Notes: generated by a model from the sequence alone, not told the origin. 64,000 nt of DNA from Ariolimax columbianus (GCA_036924085.1 JAVGWX010000002.1:45031666-45095665); one strand, 5' to 3'. Positions 11,450 to 21,624 are shown, counted from the stretch's first letter. Made by a program: numbers and translations.

Positions 11450-12348
11450 TATATCTTCAACTTCTGTCATGACTCCTAAGCATCTGGATTTTGTGAGTTT
11501 GTTTTAATGTCATTCTTTGTACCTTAAATGTCACTTTTTTTCCCTCTTGTGGCTATTATTTCTGTTTCTGCCATTTCAAATGTTCTTTAACAATTTAATT
11601 TATGCTTGGATATTTTTTTTCCAGAGCATCGTTACATTGAGCTTTTCTTAAATTCTGAACCAAACATTCGCAATTCGCTTGGTGGTGGTGGTGGAGGCGG
11701 CTATGGAAATGGCATGGGAGGTGGCTTCGGTGGTGGAAACTTGGGAGGGAATGGATACGATGATATGGATGATAGTGGATATGGCCAAGGAAATGGCTTT
11801 GGTGGTGGTTATGGCCAGGGTTCCTTTGGTGGTGGTCAGAGTGGATTTGGTCAACGAGGCAGCTTTGGAAACCAAGGTAGCTGTAATTTTGTTCCTTTGA
11901 ATCAATCTACTGTTAGGCTGCATTTATGAATCTAACCTTACTATTACTTTCATTTAGTTTAGTCATATTGCTCAGTCTGCCCAGCTGTTAATTAGGGTCT
12001 GGCTGCAGCTCATGATCCATAAACATAAATAAAATAATATATTTAATCTTTCCAGTTTTCTACTCCACATTTTAGAAGTATGGGGCCACCACTACAAAGT
12101 ATTTGTGTTGTATTTATTTGTATAGCATTGTGTCTTACGTTTTTAGCTCCTTGGTCACTTCACTTAACAGAGGTCTAGGGTTGGGCTGGGGGATTTTAAT
12201 TTTAAAATAGGTACTTTATATGTCTTATTTAAAATTAAATTGATTAATATTTGCAGGCGGCTTTAACAATTACGACATGGATGGAGGTTATGGTGATGGT
12301 ATAGGTGGAGGAGGCAGAATGATGGGCAACAGCTACACTGCCTTCTGA
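2562..12348 (+). CDS. hnRNP H/F-family RNA-binding protein, 3' part (five exons)
   Basis: Exons 2562-2743, 3477-3700, 8760-8895, 11625-11876 and 12257-12348 join in phase with GT-AG borders and give 294 residues plus TGA. The first exon opens with YIEIFKSS, the end of quasi-RRM2. Exons 2-4 encode quasi-RRM3: SVHMRGLPFQAVEQNVFD, then FFSPIQPVRCEFEF, GRPTGEANVDFATHQEAL, and QHRYIELFLNS. This matches the RRM3 of hnRNP H/F, splicing regulators that bind G-tracts in nuclear pre-mRNA. A glycine/arginine/methionine-rich linker precedes RRM3 and a Gly/Tyr/Gln-rich tail (GYGNGMGGGFGG...) follows, as in hnRNP H. RRM1 and most of RRM2 lie left of the window. Vertebrate paralogues (H1, H2, F) cannot be told apart, so no symbol is given. 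The introns hold LINE, SINE and MITE copies, but all exon frames are open. Confidence 0.93.
2850..3240 (-). mobile_element. tRNA-derived SINE in hnRNP H intron
   Basis: On the minus strand a Pol III-type B box (GGGTTCAAGTCCC, 3091-3103) and an A-box-like TGTGGTTGAGATG (about 3138-3150) are spaced as in a tRNA. One flank (about 2954-3003) recurs at 3937-3992. The other flank, ending in taagccacaaaaa, recurs near 39640-39660. Confidence 0.7.
3477..3700 (+). CDS. hnRNP H-like exon: linker and start of RRM3
   Basis: Acceptor gtcgcag, donor gtatgt. It encodes FFEDDYDDYSFAAG, a Gly/Arg/Met stretch, then the RNP2-like HSVHMRGLPF. It ends in phase 0 after VFD. Confidence 0.92.
3780..4015. repeat. 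SINE-related fragment
   Basis: About 55 bp (tgcactgtatttggatta ... ctggtcatcaa) is shared with the SINE at 2850-3240. The remainder is unassigned. Confidence 0.5.
4197..4602 (-). mobile_element. Diverged, partial piggyBac-like MITE
   Basis: It resembles the reverse complement of the MITEs at 41612 and 43044: it shares gtagatctgttt at the inner break and cactcacctgaa/ctcagaaactaac blocks, and ends gagtggtaaagg next to TTAA (4603-4606). Only about two thirds of the element is present. Confidence 0.6.
4607..5200. other. Intronic sequence with no assignable feature
   Basis: No supported coding frame is seen. A short piece near 4745-4815 (gtcagtccccctcctcgctg) loosely resembles the SINE at 20105, but the match is too weak to call. 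Confidence 0.3.
5200..7250 (-). mobile_element. RTE/L1-like LINE fragment, split by a second LINE
   Basis: The minus strand carries RT pieces in the expected order: RLKKKVVKKLREEQAEF and FIDYKKIFDGVDR (7225-6932), then, beyond the inserted element at 5895-6802, KLGLNMNINKTKLLKIN (about 5820-5750) and DAKTRTRKARVAFRILNIW (about 5690-5600). C-terminal motifs like NEYLWERAHNSQWKNYDKK follow at about 5500-5380. Several frameshifts and stops show that it is dead. Confidence 0.75.
5895..6802 (-). mobile_element. 5'-truncated LINE with C-terminal C2H2 finger, inserted in another LINE
   Basis: An open frame of 279 codons (6785-5946) encodes the RT thumb (KFTYLGSTLSRS, IIPTLLYACESWTVY), the downstream domain (RWQDRVTDIEILSRANIPS, GRPKKRFKDGLK) and a terminal zinc finger (ICSRCFRARIGLFSHMRTH). 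The 12-bp target-site duplication ATTGTGACCATA lies at 5883-5894 and 6803-6814. The 3' end carries a TTA-type repeat tail (about 5895-5902). Confidence 0.88.
7488..7735. repeat. Dispersed repeat sharing a block with 21700-21755
   Basis: gatggcgcctaacaggctg followed by cgggtctac recurs near 21715 with one or two changes. It could be a tRNA-like head, but no clear A/B box pair was found. Confidence 0.45.
7852..8168 (-). mobile_element. SINE-A copy
   Basis: SINE-A, defined here, begins GGGATCAAGATGCTGAGCAG and ends GATTGAGAACGAACGAAG with variable AAGCC or GAA repeats. It carries a central CTGAAGTCGGATG motif, which this copy has lost in a small deletion. The copy lies on the minus strand, with only a weak flanking repeat. 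Confidence 0.8.
8760..8895 (+). CDS. hnRNP H-like exon: core of RRM3
   Basis: Acceptor cgtttcag, donor gtaagc. The frame reads FFSPIQPVRCEFEF then GRPTGEANVDFATHQEAL and KKHRTNM, the beta-3/RNP1 region of hnRNP H RRM3. A different frame of this exon is also open but has no homology. Confidence 0.93.
8986..9767 (+). mobile_element. 5'-truncated LINE (family 1): RNase H and zinc-ribbon 3' end
   Basis: One open frame to TAA at 9718 encodes an RNase H domain ([46 protein letters not shown]) then [15 protein letters not shown], [18 protein letters not shown] and a [18 protein letters not shown] ribbon. It ends CTGACAG...TACGAAGAAG in a GAA-rich tail. The 13-bp duplication GTATCTGTTGTAC flanks it (8973-8985, 9768-9780). 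It sits 90 bp after the hnRNP H exon at 8760-8895. Confidence 0.93.
9781..10715 (+). mobile_element. Second LINE fragment with RNase H remnants
   Basis: Broken frames encode DEWIHIYSDASAFK (RNase H first strand) and IVLQWIPGHSNTPGNDKNSH (last RNase H motif, about 10206-10265), then degraded 3' sequence. It is the likely host of the family-1 insertion at 8986-9767. Confidence 0.7.
10716..11398. other. hnRNP H intron, unassigned
   Basis: AT-rich intronic sequence without a supported gene or repeat. Confidence 0.5.
11400..11454. repeat. (GT)n/(TA)n microsatellite
   Basis: gtatgtatgtgtgtgt followed by about 18 TA units, in the intron before the glycine-rich exon. Confidence 0.9.
11625..11876 (+). 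CDS. hnRNP H-like exon: end of RRM3 and glycine-rich tail
   Basis: The split codon C|AG gives QHRYIELFLNSEPN, the last RRM3 strand, followed by about 60 residues rich in G, Y, F, Q and D (low complexity). Donor gtagct. Confidence 0.92.
12257..12348 (+). CDS. hnRNP H-like terminal coding exon
   Basis: Acceptor atttgcag. The exon encodes GGFNNYDMDGGYGDG then MMGNSYTAF and TGA at 12346-12348. Confidence 0.9.
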
Positions 12349-13478
12349 ACAGAACAAGTAGCCTCACAAATTTAGCTTTTTCTTGACTTTTTATTTTATG
12401 AAGGTAATGTTTTATTATGTATTCTGCACAGAACGCATTTTGTTTCTTTTTCCTTTCTTACCTTTGTGGCAGTTTCATTTCCAAAGATTGTTATGTAAGT
12501 TTGGAGATATAGGGGTGAATATGATTTGTTTTCTGCAAGAGCTGAGATCACACAGGTACATCCTGCTACCTGTAACATGAATGAATTTTTTTTTACGGTG
12601 GAGTCAGATAAACTATAAAGTTTTTTAAAAGATATCGGTCATAAAGCAAGCTGATAGAAGATTCACCTAAGCAATTGCACTGCACACCTTCTTATTCACA
12701 CAGGCCAAAACTTGCCTACTATTAAATAGCCTTGTGTGTTTGAGATCAGACTCCATAAATAATACCCTAATCATGGTACATTATGTGTATGATTTGTTTT
12801 ATCAGGATAAGGACTATAATATAGTAGTTAATTGAAATATTTGCAAAACAATACTTATAACATAACTCAAGTCCTGATTAGATGTGAAATCAAGGTAGAA
12901 GAAATGATGTTAAAAGAAAACCATAACAAGTATCCCTGAACCTTTGTAATGTGAGACATAACATACAGGAAGTTTGTTCGTTAAAAGATTGGGGGGAATT
13001 ATCTGGTTGTGCGTGACTTGTTTTGTTTTTAGAAGAAATTTGTGCCACATTGTCTTCTGACGTACATGGGTCTTAATATTGTTGTTTGATCAGTGTGCAG
13101 TAAGTCTGAATGGCTTTCTGGAATGTATAACCACATATCAGATGATACTTCCTGAATCTCATTATGAAACTTTCTTTTCAAAAGCCACATCTAATTTTAA
13201 TTACATTAATGGATAGAGAAAGATATGTAGTTTTCCTGGGTTAAAAAAAATAAAATATTTTGCCTTTAGGACTATTAAGCTGCATGATTTTCTCTTATTT
13301 AAAGCTTGGGACAGATCTGTCTTGTGTTCAGTATTTCTCATTTTTTGTATATTCATAGATATGAATTAAACTCGTGGATTAATACCAACAGGAATTCTGT
13401 TATTTTTGCATGCATTGTAATCTGTTCTGTTCCTAAGAATTGACTTTATTGTGCTCCACATGAACACATAAGTGCTCA
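12349..13478 (+). other. hnRNP H 3' UTR and downstream region
   Basis: Untranslated sequence after the TGA. AATAAA at 13249-13254 is a candidate polyadenylation signal, which would give a 3' UTR of about 0.9 kb. The true end cannot be fixed from sequence alone. Confidence 0.45.
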
Positions 13479-13585
13479 GTCTCTCTCAGCAAATGGTAAC
13501 TCATTGGGTATACAGTGTCTCTCTAAGCAAATGGTAACTCATTGGGTATACAAAAAAAGTCTCTCTGAGCAAATGGTAACGTTTA
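13479..13585. repeat. Three imperfect tandem units of about 38-42 bp
   Basis: gtctctctcagcaaatggta and its variants start at 13479, 13517 and 13559. A related single unit occurs near 37288-37312. Confidence 0.8.
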
Positions 13586-13639
13586 CTGACACTGATGGTA
13601 TCCACTTAACTGTTGTTTGTTGTCTGTTAATAGTGAATT

Positions 13640-13990
13640 CATCTATTGCTCTGTCATCATTAACAAGCAGCCATTAATATATCAATGTCACCCCTATCAA
13701 TATTCAATGTGAGGTGCTTATGAAGCCATGTCAGCTCTATCATTGCCCGGAATCCTAGCATGACCAGGACAGTAGATCCACACAAGCCTCCCAGAGGTTT
13801 GAGGCCTCTGCACCTGCTATGCACTAATGTCTTTCTGTACATTCTGAAGAAAGAATTAATCTGACACAATGACTGCCCTTGTTTCAGAAGTCTCAAGATA
13901 GCCATCCCAGAGCTAAGGTCACTGGTTCCATCTCCATTCCCATACTGGAGATTGTTGTCCAACATGTCAAACTCCGCTCAGCAGCAATAT
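13640..13990 (-). mobile_element. LINE RNase H fragment
   Basis: The minus strand encodes VWIYCPGHAGIPGNDRADMA, the terminal RNase H motif of I/Jockey-type LINEs, in a frame broken upstream. Confidence 0.7.
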
Positions 13991-14660
13991 GACCTCTCAC
14001 CTCAACCTGCTTTTTTCCTGTTTAGGGTTCTAATGATTCTGTGATATGTCATTCTATGCCCAGTGTGGACGCATTATTCTTTCTTAACCAAATAATGGCT
14101 TGGAGCTGACTGTGTGCAGGGTGTGACAATTCCTGGGGAGATCCTAGAACCAAAGCACAGTAAATTAAGCCATGCATATTTTTTGGAGAGTCCCTTGAAT
14201 GACGGTAATGCACCGTATGTCACTAAATACCAGAGATCTTGCAATACTGCATGTAAATACTGGATGGATGTAATTGACCCTAACTCAAAATGTTATGGAA
14301 AGGTAGAAAAAACCATAGGCATATGTTGCTGAATACAACCAGCCCTTCTTCAAATGAGCTTGGATGTCGTTCTGTAAAAATGGTATACACAAACCAATGA
14401 CACCATAGACTGCTGGTGAGAAGTGTACTGCTGGGAACATAAACATAATCCAACTCAACATTTCGGGCATTCAAAACAAGGAAGAACCCTTCAAAACCCT
14501 ACATGACAAAGTCCACATTACAGAAAACCATCTCAAACAAAAATCCAGTCACATCACCGGATAAACTCTGAATGTAATAACTGTCATGGGATTATGACAT
14601 TTATAAAAATGACATAGTAGCAGAGGTATGAAACATTTCCAATGATATTGACATACAGGA

Positions 14661-14698
14661 GAGACACACACACACACACCCCCCCCCCCACCCCCCCA
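14661..14698. repeat. (CA)n and poly-C tract
   Basis: acacacacacacac followed by two runs of C. Confidence 0.9.
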
Positions 14699-14704
14699 TA
14701 TGTG

Positions 14705-14945
14705 GGAAACATCAAAAGTGAGACAGCATGGTCTAGGGGTGAAATCTCTTTCACAATCAAAACGTACCGGGTTTGAATCCCGCCATGTCCAGTTTGGCAA
14801 AGGATTTTTTTTTCTCGTCGCAGGCGTTCCTTCGTGTATAGAAAGTAATGGCAATTACTTAACTGCACGCATGCTAAGAAACGTATAACAATCAAATAGG
14901 TTGGCGGCTGTAAGAAGCAATGTTCTGCAAAGAACATGCTACGTA
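14705..14945 (+). mobile_element. tRNA-derived SINE
   Basis: A-box-like TGGTCTAGGGG (about 14729-14739) and B box GGGTTTGAATCCC (14769-14781) are spaced as in a tRNA. The non-tRNA body ends near gcaatgttctgcaaagaac, a word also seen at 39538-39556. Confidence 0.75.
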
Positions 14946-15677
14946 CATTACATATAAAAATACTGTAGTAGCTGGAGACTTGAATGCCCGCTCACCATCA
15001 TGGGGATAATATAAAACGTGCAACAGAAGAGGTGGAAGTCATGTGCCAATCGTCCAACTTGATCTTGAAATGGAATACAAAGACAGAACCCACCCTTATC
15101 TGAAAAAGTACAAGCATGGCCAGCAGACCTGACCTAACTGTGGTATCATCTAACATTCAACAGATATTTGTACATAACAAAGTTCTGGAAGACCTTGGAA
15201 GGGACTACAGACTTATCACTTTAGAAAAACCAAAAGATGTTCTGGAACTGTAGAAAATATAACGACTCAACAACAAACTATAGAGAATACATACAGCAAC
15301 ATCACAAAGACCATCCTGGAAATGGCTAACATGACAATACCAAGAGGCACGTCACAAACACTTCAGCCATTTCTGGACTTCCTATTTAGAAACAATTGTT
15401 CAAGAATGGGAACAAGCCAGAAAAAGAAAACGGAACAATATACGATAAATTCACAGCACAAGCAAGATACCATATCAAAAAATAACATGGACCTAAACAT
15501 ATGACTTGAACTTAATGAAGGGCATGCACAGAGTATGGAATCTTCTGCACTGTCTTGATGTGAAAAGGAAGAAGATAAATTCAAACTGCTCAGATATGGT
15601 GAACAAATTAAAAAGAGGTAAAAATGTTTCACAAATTCTATGCCATAGTCAGCAGAACAATTATATAGTATCAAATA

Positions 15678-16968
15678 CAAGGGGCTTGTACCCTGACCAT
15701 GAAGGAGTAGGAGGAGAGAGTTGAAATTTGGCACAGTGCTTATTCCTTCTCAATGTAGCCACCACCTGAATTTCTACATCTCTGCATGATCTTGAAAAGA
15801 CCTTCAGAATAAAATAACCTATTTTTCTAACTATACCAGTTATCACAAGCCAGTATGACATCTTCGTCACAGTCAAAATAATTTCCTTTCAGCTGTTTTT
15901 TTTAAAGTTTTTGGGAAAAGAAAAGTCTGATAGAGCTAAATCCGGAGAATATGGTGGGTGTGGAAGAATTTCAATATTCAAATCGTTGGCTGTTTGCAAC
16001 ACAAGCATTGCTTTATGGGAGGGTGCGTTCGTATTGAAGCAAAGGCAGAATTTGAGTGCGCGCTATCCCTCGTTTTCTGGTCAGTCTTTCTTAGTTTGGT
16101 AATGATATCTGCATAATATTGCCCATTAACCGTGTTGCCACGCGGCATGTAATCTTTCAATATGACACCTTTGACATCCAAAAAAACAGTAGCATCACTT
16201 TTCTTGCAGATTTCTGTGCTCTTGGCTTGACATGTGTTGGTGAGCCCGGTGTTTTCCACTGCATGCTGGAAATTTTGGATTCTAGGTCATAATGGTGAAC
16301 CCAAGTCACATCTACTGTCACCAAGGTCGGCAACATGTTATTCGACCGACACATTTTGAGCAACTGGCCACAGCAATCAACCCTCGTTTGTTTCTGTTCA
16401 CATATCAGACATGAGATTCAGCGGGCACACACTTTTCTCATGTTCAGTCTGTTGTGTAAAATTCTAAAAACTACTTTCATTCAGTTTTGCTGACCTAGAT
16501 ATCTCTGCAATTGTCATTTTCCTATCCTGGTCAATGATTTTCTTCACTCTTGCAGCATTTTCATCGCTGCACTCTGAGGATGATCTTCCTGATCTTAGAA
16601 GATCAGCAACATGGGAACGGCCACACTTAAACTGCCTACACCAGTTCTTTACAGAAGCATACGAAGGACAGAATTCCTCAAACACTGGTTCTATCTCCCT
16701 ATGCATTTCTGTAGGTGTTTTTCCCTGCAACATCAAGAATTTTTATCACAGTTATGGCCTCTGATTTCTCCATTGTTCTGACAAACTGTTAGCAGAACTG
16801 GTCAATAAGGTGTGTTGCACAATGTAACATACCGGGTAAACCAATCGAGGAGGGAAATTCATACTTCTCAAGTCTAGTACAAATTGAATGAGCTACATAT
16901 GTGCCAAATTTAAACTTTTTCCTCCTACTCCTTCAAAGTCAGGGTAAAGACTTATAACAAGCCCCTTA
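15678..16968 (-). mobile_element. mariner-type DNA transposon, inactive (1.29 kb)
   Basis: The terminal inverted repeats both read AAGGGGCTTGT and later TGAAGGAGTAGGAGGA. TA dinucleotides flank the element (15676-15677, 16969-16970). The minus strand encodes a mariner transposase in pieces: helix-turn-helix region (EFCPSYASVKNWCRQFKCGR, about 16700-16640; AEISRSAKLNESSF), VTVDVTWVHHYD with the first catalytic D, and HPPYSPDLALSDF with the last D. The middle DNAP motif reads TNAP, so a catalytic Asp is lost, and frameshifts and stops break the frame. Confidence 0.93.
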
Positions 16969-16990
16969 TATTTTGCAGCGACCATTATCT

Positions 16991-17285
16991 GACTGCTCGT
17001 GTCGGGGCCAGCGACCTAGAACTGCCAAGACCCTTCTACACCTCCACGTGGTGATCCTGGATAACAGGCTGCAACAGGGCAGACTGGCTAAGAAGAAAGG
17101 ATCGAAGAGGGAATGCTAACCCGGTACTAAAAAAAATTATTGCTGCATTCAGATGTGTTGGACTGAAAAGTGCAAATATTGCAGTCATGCTGTAAACTAC
17201 GAGACAGCTCATTCCGTTCTCTGGACTACATTCTGGTACTTGGCCCTTTTCTGGGTTTGGTAGCGAGAGATTGAGAACGAACGAA
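16991..17285 (+). mobile_element. SINE-A copy next to the mariner terminus
   Basis: Lacks the first ~70 bp, then matches SINE-A from gccagcgacc to TTGAGAACGAACGAA. It has no clear duplication. Confidence 0.8.
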
Positions 17286-17880
17286 TCCAAGACAAATATT
17301 TTGCCACCTTTTATTGAAAAGGGTTGTTTATGTAGACATTGCAGTTCCAATTGTATAACCAGTCCATCCTGTTTTCACCTCTCGAGTGGGTTCAGTCTTT
17401 ATTTCATACCATCACATATTAAAATTGGATTCATGCATCAGAACTCACCAATTTGCTCATTCTGTGCGTGTGCTAGTTATTTCGAACGTTAAATTCATTC
17501 TACCAAAAGGGTCAAATGGTACGTTCATGCTGGTTTGATTTCGTCATTGAATGCTCTAGGCCATTGTGGCATTGTCCACTTATGCTCAACTAGCATATTA
17601 CTAGCAATTTTTTTATACACATTCCATTTTAATTAGAATATCATGCAGAATACCCTGTTCTGGATTCCCCATCAGCATGACCTTGGGGAGAGGGGGTCAT
17701 GAACATTCCAATTGTCTGCTGGTCACTTTTTGACGAAACTACATGACTGGAATGAGAAACTTGTTGTCTACACAGTCGTCTAAACCAGTATAAAGATGTT
17801 AAGTTAAATCGCAGGAAACAACTCGACAAAGCAATCTAAAAGACCAAATTGGCTCTAGGAACCAACAAAATTACTAGCTA
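17286..17880. other. Unassigned intergenic sequence
   Basis: No gene, RNA or recognisable repeat is seen. Confidence 0.4.
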
Positions 17881-18400
17881 GTGTTTTCCCCACTGATGCT
17901 GTTGAGCAATTGTGGGGAGCTTAAGTCGTCTGTCCTGTGCCAAGTGCGTTGTATACTCATGGAATTGTTGAAGATTATTTTAACACTTATGTTGAATGGC
18001 CTAGGTGTACTGCTGATCTTCATAGTTTCTGTCATTTTGGAGTTCATTTGCATTTGGCACAGGTTTTCACGTGCGCATCCATGTGATTTTGCAGTTTATT
18101 TTGATTGTGCAACAGATAGTGATCATTTGCATATTGCATTTGGCACAGGTTTTCACGTGCGCATCCATGTGATTTTGCAGTTTATTTTGATTGTGCAACA
18201 GATAGTGATCATCTGCAAAGAGCAATTCGTGTATTGATTTTGGTTCACCTTATGTCTCAATTTGACTGGCCTCTGGTGTGGTTTAGTACATGTAGATGTT
18301 GAACAGCAGAGGAGAAAGCATGCACCCCTAGTGATTTCAAAAGCACCAGTCACTATCACAAGTTTTATTCTCCTATGATACAGTGCTCTTACATTATCAA
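17881..18400 (-). mobile_element. LINE RT fragment with duplicated catalytic region
   Basis: The minus strand reads GCMLSPLLFNIYMY, then ELLFADDHYLLHNQNKL, the RT palm with its ADD motif. An 86-bp unit containing that motif is repeated (18050-18135, 18136 to about 18213). Confidence 0.8.
18050..18213. repeat. 86-bp tandem duplication
   Basis: gcatttggcacaggttttca begins at 18050 and again at 18136. The two copies are nearly identical. The second copy is cut short at the end. Confidence 0.9.
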
Positions 18401-18448
18401 GTAGCTTATGTTGTACATCATAAAATCTGCCATTATGATTCAAGGTTT

Positions 18449-18669
18449 GGTTTTTTTTGCGTTTGCCCTATTTCTTTATTCCTCAAGACGGTGTGTGTTG
18501 TACTGTGTTTTTATTTTGTGCCTTGTCGGCCCAGTGCATTCGACTTCAACATACACTTTGTGTAAGGGTCTGCCTCCCCTGGATAATGGTTGGTGCTTTA
18601 TTTTTGGAGCGAAACCAGCACCTGTGGGTTGTGAGCTATGTCACTTAACCACTAGCCCACGCATCCCCT
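18449..18669 (-). mobile_element. SINE-C copy (tRNA-headed)
   Basis: SINE-C, defined here, has a tRNA-like head (GGGCTAGTGG...GGTTCG), then a CTGAAGTCGGATG core, and ends AATAAGGCGAACGCAA plus poly-A. This copy is diverged. Flanks attcaaggttt (18438-18448) and atccaaagttt (18670-18680) look like an aged target duplication. Confidence 0.75.
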
Positions 18670-18741
18670 ATCCAAAGTTTAATCCTGCCTACCCTATAGA
18701 TTGTTTATTCTTGGTCAATGAATGCAATGTACAGAGGTGCA

Positions 18742-20100
18742 TTATATCTTATTGATTTTTATTTTAATTGCCCGAACGTGAATAAGACGTATGTGCACCC
18801 ATATTCCTGCGAAATCCAAAATGAGCTTTAGAAAGCTGAGGTTCAACAACAGGTCTTTTCTTTGTTCGCAGATCTTCGCATACATTTTACCAGTATGACT
18901 AAGTAGCAATATGCCTCTGTATGTGTCAGTTTCTTTTGTTGCCTTGTTTCTTCCAAGCACAATTGTAGCTTGCTGCCTGTTGAATGGCATATGTCTTCTT
19001 CTTTCGTTCACTTTAAAATATTGTCTATATCTGCAATGTTGTCTCTTGTATAAACTTCACTGTCTTTTGTAGTTCACATACAAGTCCATAAAGTTTCTCT
19101 TCCAGTGTTGTTTCTATGGACCAGTGAAATTTTCTCTGTATATCATATTCGGAGCAGTTCTGTAGTATATGCCCTCCTGTCTGAGGTGCCTGTCCGCCAT
19201 GTACACGTGGCTGAGTTGCCAATTTTAATTTATGTGTACATGGAGCTGCGGAGTCGGTTGTGTCCTGTTCTATGGCGCAACACAACAGTTTGCTCTTGTC
19301 TGTTCATCTTAAGGTAATCATCTGGTGTTACTGTTGATGGCTTTCTGATTGATTTGATCATCCTTATCTTCTGTTGGTAGACTGTCTATAGACAGAAGAG
19401 CCTGTAGATCTGGCAGTTTCTCAAATTTCAGTGCTGATTGTGCGTCTGCCAGAAATACTACAGGTTGTGAACTAACATTGGTGTTCAGCAGTTTCTCAGT
19501 TGCCACCTTGATTGCCTGGATTTCTGCATTATATGTATGACAGAATTTTCCAGAAGGTGCTCTGACTGTATCCCTAATGTTGTTTGGGTATTCTATGTAC
19601 ACTCCCGCCGCCATTCTTTACTGCATTCTGTGCTGACCCATCTGTGTATACTGGCATATGTCTATCTATCCTTGCATTATAAAGTGTCTCCTTAGCCACA
19701 TTAACCCTATTTCCCACAAACATTAATTGCCTCCATTTTTATATCATCTATACCTGGTGACTTATTACTAGGATTGTCCTTTAAAAATCTCTATTTTATC
19801 AGGTTCTATATTCTCAGAGTGATAGAAACACTGCATCCCGTGTCATAAATGCAGTAAGGTTGAAAAGTTCTTGGAAGTATACGTTCCAGCGATGTCTTCT
19901 GCTATGTTCATTAGACATAGGAAAACCATGCTTGTCATTGATAACTGGAGTAGAATTGAAGCACTTGTCTCTGAATTGCATCGACTTGACACTTTTTAAA
20001 CTTCTCTAGAGCGTTTTTGGCAAATTGATGCTAGTTGCTCGCCATAATGTTTCCAGTATTCTTTTCTTGCGTTTTGCAGGTGAACCACATAACGTTACAG
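18742..20100 (-). mobile_element. LINE fragment with RNase H and ribbon region
   Basis: The frame 19614-19321 encodes an RNase H domain (AAGVYIEYPNN, YNAEIQAIKVATEKLL, VVFLADAQSALK). Downstream are [20 protein letters not shown] (about 19320-19240) and a degraded ribbon. The flank at 19700-20090 holds broken RT-like frames. It belongs to a family distinct from family 1. Confidence 0.75.
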
Positions 20101-20104
20101 TAGA

Positions 20105-20360
20105 CATTTAAAAGGGTAAAGGTGAGTCCCGTGGCAACAATTGCTGATAACTCTTCATGGAATAAGCCGCAGCCTATATGAGGTGGGGTGGCCAGTTCCC
20201 TTCCTTGCTATTTATATCTTCCCCAAGTCATACGTCGGGTACCCATTTACAACTGGGTCAACTGAAGGAGCGGTCATACGAGGAACGAACCACGCCCGCA
20301 TTTGTTTTTTCTGTCCATCCGTGATTTCGAACCCTGATATGGCCAACTAATGACATCCAC
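20105..20360 (-). mobile_element. tRNA-related SINE
   Basis: On the minus strand a B-box-like GGGTTCGAAATCAC (about 20325-20338) precedes a body with gacccagttgtaaatgggta. It is a candidate SINE, and no target duplication was found. Confidence 0.6.
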
Positions 20361-20703
20361 CAAAGAGAAACAGCGTTCTGTTATCCATTATTGTCTTTTA
20401 CTTTTTAGCAGCGAAGGAGTGAACCCAATCTAAATTCATCGGCGAATGAAGGTTCAGTACGAAGGTGCTTGCATGTCATTCCAGGAAGTGTATGAGTGAG
20501 GTAGGAAGTTCTGAAACAGCGTGAGTTCTGTGACAGCCTGTTCTTGTCCCAGACACACCTAGTAGTGATACCAGAGTCGATTGCTGTGAATGAAAAAAGT
20601 CACACTTCTGGACATCAGTCAAGATTCAGCATATCACATCATCCATGATACAGTTCCACAAAGTGCTTTCAAGGTGTATGCCATATCAGTGAACTCATGA
20701 ATT

Positions 20704-21029
20704 ATTCTTCTTCATTCGTTCTCAATCTCCCACTACCAAACCCCGAAAGGGTAAGTAGCAGAATGTAGTAGTTTACAGCTTGGCTGCGATATTTGCACCT
20801 TTCAGTCCAACACATCCGACTTCTGCAAGCATTTTTTGAGTACCGGGTTAGCATTCCCTCTTCGATCCCTTCTTCTTAGCCAGTCTGCCCTGCTGCAGCC
20901 TGTTATCCAGGATCACCGTGTGGAGGTGTAGAAGGGTCTTGGCAGCTATGGTTCGATGGCCCAGACGCTAGCAGTCAGTTTGGGTCGCTGACCACTGCAG
21001 CTCATGTGCTGCTCAGCATCTTGATCCCA
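20704..21029 (-). mobile_element. SINE-A copy with perfect target duplication
   Basis: The full element is flanked by AACTCATGAATT at 20692-20703 and 21030-21041 (12/12). Confidence 0.93.
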
Positions 21030-21172
21030 AACTCATGAATTGAAACCATGAGGTGCATGAATAGCTAGCTAGTGGGGCTGCAATGGTATGTCGAAAAAAA
21101 ATGATAAGCTGTGTGCCACGTTTTCTTCAAACATTTCTATAGAAATATAAAATAAAAGGTTTTCATTTTCTC

Positions 21173-21365
21173 TTCTTCAGAGTTCATCCTGAAAAGGGTG
21201 TTGTGTCGTAGTTAACAGTAATCTCAGTACCTTTCGGCCCTACATCCAATTTTAGCTGACTGTTTTTAGTACCAAGTTTGCTTTCCCACTGCGATCCCTT
21301 GGCCAGACTACATTAGTGATTATTCCAGCTTGTTTCCAGGGTCGCCACTTTGATGAGGTTGATAT
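21173..21365 (-). mobile_element. SINE-B copy, 5'-truncated
   Basis: SINE-B, defined here, is a diverged relative of SINE-A: head GAATGAGCTGACAGCAGTCAG, GGCCGAAAGGT in the core, 3' end TTTTCAGGATGAAC plus GAAG. Only the 3' half is present here. Confidence 0.7.
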
Positions 21366-21600
21366 AATCCCTGGAGACTCAGTGGTCTTGAGGTAAGGTG
21401 TTCGCCTCGGGTGCTGAAGGTCGCAGGTTTAAATCATGAGGAGACCAGGATTTTTTCCCCTGATCTCTGAGTAGTGATATTGGACACCTGTGTGCCGTGG
21501 CGCGCACGTTAAAAATACCTTAGCAGTTGGAAATCGAAAAGAGTAGGCCTAACAGCCACTGCTTGAGCAAAATTCAAGTAAAAAATCATTTTTTAAAATT
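21366..21600 (+). mobile_element. tRNA-derived SINE
   Basis: A-box-like CTCAGTGGTCTTGAGGTAAG and B-box-like CGCAGGTTTAAATCATG (about 21424-21440) lie about 35 bp apart. The body includes gccgtggcgcgcacgttaaa. Confidence 0.7.
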
Positions 21601-21624
21601 ATTCTAGGGATATTCTCTTCTCTT

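Larger units (their letters stand above)
14440..15677 (+). mobile_element. LINE endonuclease-region fragment interrupted by a SINE and a mariner
   Basis: NIIQLNISGIQNKEE (about 14444-14490) is the start of an APE-type endonuclease. It resumes after the inserted SINE as VVAGDLNARSPSWG (about 14965-15005), then degraded coding sequence up to the mariner terminus at 15678. Confidence 0.7.

Noticed and set aside
11648..11923. Minus-strand and alternative plus-strand frames over the glycine-rich exon
   Set aside because: Shadows of the repetitive GGT/GGC codons.
14729..14790. tRNA gene
   Set aside because: Same reasoning: SINE body follows, and acceptor stem pairing is poor.
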